DNA of 17,622 bases from Spirochaetales bacterium (GTDB lineage Bacteria; Spirochaetota; Spirochaetia; DSM-27196; SLST01), in NCBI GenBank assembly GCA_030642995.1, contig DAOWMR010000015.1, positions 1-17,622 on the forward strand, given 5' to 3'. The notes beneath the pieces were generated by a model that was not told the origin of the DNA, did not search any database, and saw only the letters and a list, made by a program, of their open reading frames with translations. How positions within the stretch are numbered: the first letter of the stretch is position 1; each line of letters begins with the position of its first letter. Shown one piece after another: positions 15,352-17,622 of this stretch. The translations under genes and the position numbers were made by a program.

Positions 15352-16188
15352 CTATTGATCATCCTTGATCAGCTTCTTCTTGAAATACGGAACCAACGTG
15401 AAGAAAAGGACGCCGATGGACAACAGTGCACCGTAAAGATAGTCCATCGTCTTCGTGCGGATAAACTGCGTGGGGGCGTCAATCGCCAGGATGGCAACCG
15501 CAGCAATGACGGCAAACCACCAGCCTTTGCGTTTGCCGACAGCCAACAGCGGAATGGAGATGACCAGCAGGATAACCGCCACCCAGTTAACCTCACCGGC
15601 CCAGCTGAACAACCACCACGTGAAGTCCTGATACATGGGATATCCAGGGCGGGTCCACATGGTTCGCTGGGCGCCAATACCGATGGTGAAGGCGTGAGTA
15701 GCCAACATGCCGATGAAAGTCAGGGCGCCGAAACGAGTCCACTTTTGCATTCTTTCGGCCTTGCGCAGGAAAATGAAGCTCCAATAACCTACCAGACCAG
15801 TGACCGAAATCAACAGCGGGATCGGGAAGCCGTCCACCCAACTGACGTACGGGAGGAACATGAACATACCGCCAATTGCAGGCAGCGCAAACAGAGTTAC
15901 GGCAAGCGGATAGGTCCACTCTTCGCCTTTCCTGATTTCTTGTGAGATCACGATCAGGGCGGCGCCTGCGACAAAAATGACGGCTCGCCAGATCGGATAG
16001 AAGAAATCAAAGAGCGGAATCCCGCTTTCAAACGTGGGGTGACCGGCGTTGATATGATCGATCAACCCGACCAATACTCGTTCAAGCGATTTCTGGACGA
16101 TGAAAGGGACCACGCCCACCATCAACAGGCCAATAACAATGGCGAGAACCGACATGACCGTTCGGTTTTTCTGTGAAGTTTCTTTCAT
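15352..16188 (-). CDS. Polytopic membrane protein, unknown function, first gene of the FNR-type operon
   Basis: The 278-residue protein has about seven or eight membrane helices and a basic C-terminus (PYFKKKLIKDDQ). It is aromatic-rich in loops, notably FDFFYPIWRA, FLPYVSWVDGFPIP and YPMYQDFTWWLFSWAGEVNW. Histidines occur at HINAGHPTF and ATHAFTIGIG, but no recognised cofactor motif is visible. The ATG at 16188 has AGGAGAG seven bases upstream; a longer start at 16227 would sit in the promoter. The upstream region carries the palindrome TTGACCCAGGTCAA and an extended -10, so transcription is probably activated by a CRP/FNR-family regulator. Gene order couples it to the 14544-15341 and 12816-14357 proteins. 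Its function is unknown; it may be a quinone- or heme-interacting membrane subunit, a guess without motif support. Confidence 0.75.
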   Translation of the reverse strand: MKETSQKNRTVMSVLAIVIGLLMVGVVPFIVQKSLERVLVGLIDHINAGHPTFESGIPLFDFFYPIWRAVIFVAGAALIVISQEIRKGEEWTYPLAVTLFALPAIGGMFMFLPYVSWVDGFPIPLLISVTGLVGYWSFIFLRKAERMQKWTRFGALTFIGMLATHAFTIGIGAQRTMWTRPGYPMYQDFTWWLFSWAGEVNWVAVILLVISIPLLAVGKRKGWWFAVIAAVAILAIDAPTQFIRTKTMDYLYGALLSIGVLFFTLVPYFKKKLIKDDQ

Positions 16189-16228
16189 TTTCACTCTCCT
16201 AGGAAAAAAATTGCGTTCTAGTGTCATG

Positions 16229-16237
16229 AGAATCGCA
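16229..16237 (-). promoter_or_regulatory. Extended -10 element of the 15352-16188 gene
   Basis: Minus-strand TGCGATTCT (16237-16229) reads as TG-N-GATTCT. The TG begins exactly 20 bases past the lower edge of the palindrome at 16257-16270, as at the 14.4 kb promoter. The expected start near 16222 puts the palindrome centre at -41.5. The hexamer itself is weak, as is usual for activator-dependent promoters. Confidence 0.6.
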
Positions 16238-16256
16238 GATAAATTCGAAAGAGTAA

Positions 16257-16270
16257 TTGACCCAGGTCAA
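16257..16270. promoter_or_regulatory. CRP/FNR-type operator, TTGACCCAGGTCAA
   Basis: ATTGACC-CA-GGTCAAT (16256-16271) is a palindrome with perfect seven-base arms. It differs from the site at 14440-14453 only at one central base of the 14-mer. It sits 69 bases before the start of the 15352-16188 gene at the class II position. It is about 100 bases upstream of the RpiR-type promoter on the other strand, so it probably serves the minus-strand operon. Confidence 0.75.
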
Positions 16271-16373
16271 TCGCGGGGGCAGCACGATCAACGCCGACGG
16301 GCGACATCATCCCCCAAAACAGAAATAAAACTTGCAGTGATTGAGCAAGAAGAAAGAAACTTTCCAAAAATCG

Positions 16374-16403
16374 TTGACAAAGGAATATTTCGGTACCCAT
16401 AAT
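16374..16403 (+). promoter_or_regulatory. Sigma-70 promoter of the RpiR-type regulator
   Basis: A consensus TTGACA (16374-16379) is followed after 18 bases by CATAAT (16398-16403), giving a start near 16410 and a ~28-base leader to the ATG at 16438. No clear operator overlaps it. A weak CTTGC-N9-GCAAG repeat lies 25-43 bases upstream. Confidence 0.7.
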
Positions 16404-16437
16404 GGGAAACACCGAAAGAGAACGGGAAGGAACCGAA

Positions 16438-17328
16438 ATGATAACAAAATCAGACAGCTATCATCAGATCATTGAAGTATATGACGATCTGTCTAGACAG
16501 CAGAAGAAGATTGCTGATGGGATCATCAATCGGTGCGACGAGATCGTCTTCTTTTCAATTACCCAGCTCGCGAATTTTCTCGGGGTGAGCGAAGCTACGA
16601 TTGTCCGGTTTGCTCAGCATCTGGGGCACAAGGGCTTCCCCGAACTGAAGGAAGACCTGGTGAAGTACTACCGGGAATATCTTACTCCCGGGGCACGGAT
16701 GAGACGATCCATTGAAGAATTCCCCGATGACCCTCTTCTGTATAAGAGCCATGCGGCACGTGAGATACAGCTGCTGGAGGAATCGCTCCAGGCAGTTGAC
16801 AACGATAGTTTTGTTCAAGCTGTTGAAGCGATCGTTCAGGCCGAGCGGATATTTCTTTTCGGTAACGGAGGGAATGAATGCCTTGCCAATCATCTCACCT
16901 TTCGTCTCTCCCGTTTCAAGTTGAAAGCCATACAGCAATCCGTTTCGGGAAAAAATCTCTTTGAAAAATTCCTGCAGATAGAAAAGAGCGATCTCATAAT
17001 CGCCTATCATTTCTATAAACCAACAATAGACTTCAGGCGGCTCATGGAGGTGAGTGCTGAACGGGAGGTTCCTGTTCTCCTCATGACTGATTCCCTCGTG
17101 CCGCCGATGATTCGTCACGCCAAAATCGTTCTTTTTGCTCCGAGGGGCTCAGCCGGGACCTTCCATTCTCAGGTTGTCCCAATGGCCATCAACAACGCCC
17201 TGATAAATGGCGTAGCCAGCAAGCTCGGGAACAAGGCTGTGAAGGCATTACAGGAGTTGAGTGATATGAGGCAAAAACATTATTTCAGTGACTTTTCCTC
17301 ACTGATATCACATGAAAACGATCAATGA
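16438..17328 (+). CDS. RpiR/MurR-family transcriptional regulator (HTH + SIS)
   Basis: The 296-residue protein has an N-terminal HTH_6 domain, including LSRQQKKIADGII (18-30) and the recognition region SITQLANFLGVSEATIVRFAQHLGHKGF (40-67). A SIS sugar-phosphate-binding domain (about 125-265) has RIFLFGNGGNECLANHLTFR and SDLIIAYHFYKPTIDFRRLM. This architecture belongs to RpiR/MurR regulators, which sense phosphosugars and control nearby catabolic genes. The ATG at 16438 is chosen over an earlier one at 16402 because GGAAGGAA lies just upstream and the earlier one overlaps the promoter. The stop overlaps the next start as ATGA. The adjacent isomerase/epimerase-like gene suggests control of a sugar or polyol pathway. 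It is probably unrelated to the divergent membrane operon, though they share an intergenic region. Confidence 0.92.
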   Translation: MITKSDSYHQIIEVYDDLSRQQKKIADGIINRCDEIVFFSITQLANFLGVSEATIVRFAQHLGHKGFPELKEDLVKYYREYLTPGARMRRSIEEFPDDPLLYKSHAAREIQLLEESLQAVDNDSFVQAVEAIVQAERIFLFGNGGNECLANHLTFRLSRFKLKAIQQSVSGKNLFEKFLQIEKSDLIIAYHFYKPTIDFRRLMEVSAEREVPVLLMTDSLVPPMIRHAKIVLFAPRGSAGTFHSQVVPMAINNALINGVASKLGNKAVKALQELSDMRQKHYFSDFSSLISHENDQ

Positions 17329-17622
17329 ACCACGAAATTCTCCTCGGCGCAGTTTGCTATCAGGAGTATTCCAGAGACTATCTTGATTTTCTTGAACTAG
17401 CGGCCGAGCTCAAACTCTCCTGGGTCGAGTTCAAATACGAACCACCTCTCTGTTATCGAAGTAGATCGCGCAGATATGTCGATATTCGGAAACAGGCTGA
17501 TGATTTCGGAATCAACCTGTCCATGCACACCGCATTTGACGGTTTGAATATCGCCTCCCTGGATGACAAGGAGCGAGCCCGGTCTCTTGATACTGTACAG
17601 GAGTCGATTGATGCAGCTGCGC
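17325..17622 (+). CDS. Sugar phosphate isomerase/epimerase-like TIM-barrel protein, truncated by window end
   Basis: Only the first 99 residues are present, beginning MNHEILLGAVCYQEYS. The region LDFLELAAELKLSWVEFKYEPP, followed by RKQADDFGINLSMHTAFDG, has the strand-helix rhythm and the conserved histidine (SMHTAF) of the xylose-isomerase-like AP-endonuclease-2 superfamily (IolE/IolI/UxuA-like epimerases and isomerases). The start overlaps the RpiR stop as ATGA, so the two form an operon. The remaining metal ligands lie beyond the window. Substrate is unknown. Confidence 0.7.
   Translation, partial: MNHEILLGAVCYQEYSRDYLDFLELAAELKLSWVEFKYEPPLCYRSRSRRYVDIRKQADDFGINLSMHTAFDGLNIASLDDKERARSLDTVQESIDAAA

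Noticed and set aside
16331..16349. CTTGC-N9-GCAAG inverted repeat upstream of the RpiR-type promoter
   Set aside because: Five-base arms are expected by chance at this length, and no second copy supports an operator.

Overview
The window is bacterial, tightly packed with genes, and roughly half G+C. It shows AGGAG-type ribosome binding sites, many 4-base ATGA overlaps between genes, and sigma-70-like promoters. I see no rRNA, tRNA, insertion sequence or CRISPR array. The lineage cannot be fixed by eye. A menaquinone-type prenyltransferase, SUMF1-type lipoprotein, GntR/slipin/ABC-2 operon and large SfcA-type malic enzyme would suit Chloroflexota or Spirochaetota, but this is only a guess.

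Layout. (1) 1-629, minus: the N-terminal third of a uroporphyrinogen-decarboxylase-like (URO-D family) protein that loses its frame at a 10-base C run; the rest is not recognisable as URO-D. (2) 782-3407, plus: a MenA-like prenyltransferase and an NAD-type malic enzyme. (3) 9059-3443, minus: a seven-gene operon of GntR/YtrA-type repressor, stomatin/slipin (SPFH) membrane protein, ABC-2 ATPase, two ABC-2 permeases, a 69-residue membrane protein and an HD-domain hydrolase. A TTGCTG-17-TATACT promoter with a perfect 7-bp inverted repeat just past its -10 is a probable autoregulatory operator. (4) 9223-11857, plus: a heme-O-synthase-like (CyoE/CtaB family) UbiA protein followed by three small unrecognised membrane proteins. 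(5) 16188-11854, minus: two polytopic membrane proteins that may be paralogues, a 513-residue polytopic protein with two G-H-x-H helices, and a SUMF1-fold lipoprotein lacking the catalytic cysteines. (6) 16438 to the end, plus: an RpiR-type regulator overlapping a truncated sugar isomerase/epimerase-like gene.

The most unusual part is 9.2-16.3 kb. Genes 16188-15352 and 14357-12816 are each preceded by the same 14-bp palindrome, TTGACC(C/A)AGGTCAA (shown in plus orientation). Each palindrome lies at exactly the same distance from a TG-N-hexamer extended -10. This is the geometry of class II activation by a CRP/FNR-family regulator. The main product of this unit has histidine helices reminiscent of heme ligands in heme-copper oxidases and NO reductases. 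It faces a heme-O-synthase-like operon tail to tail, with interlocked stop codons. My working hypothesis is an FNR- or NO-responsive, heme-containing membrane complex with its own heme-modifying enzyme and an outer-surface lipoprotein. The sites and motifs are directly visible; the function is inference.
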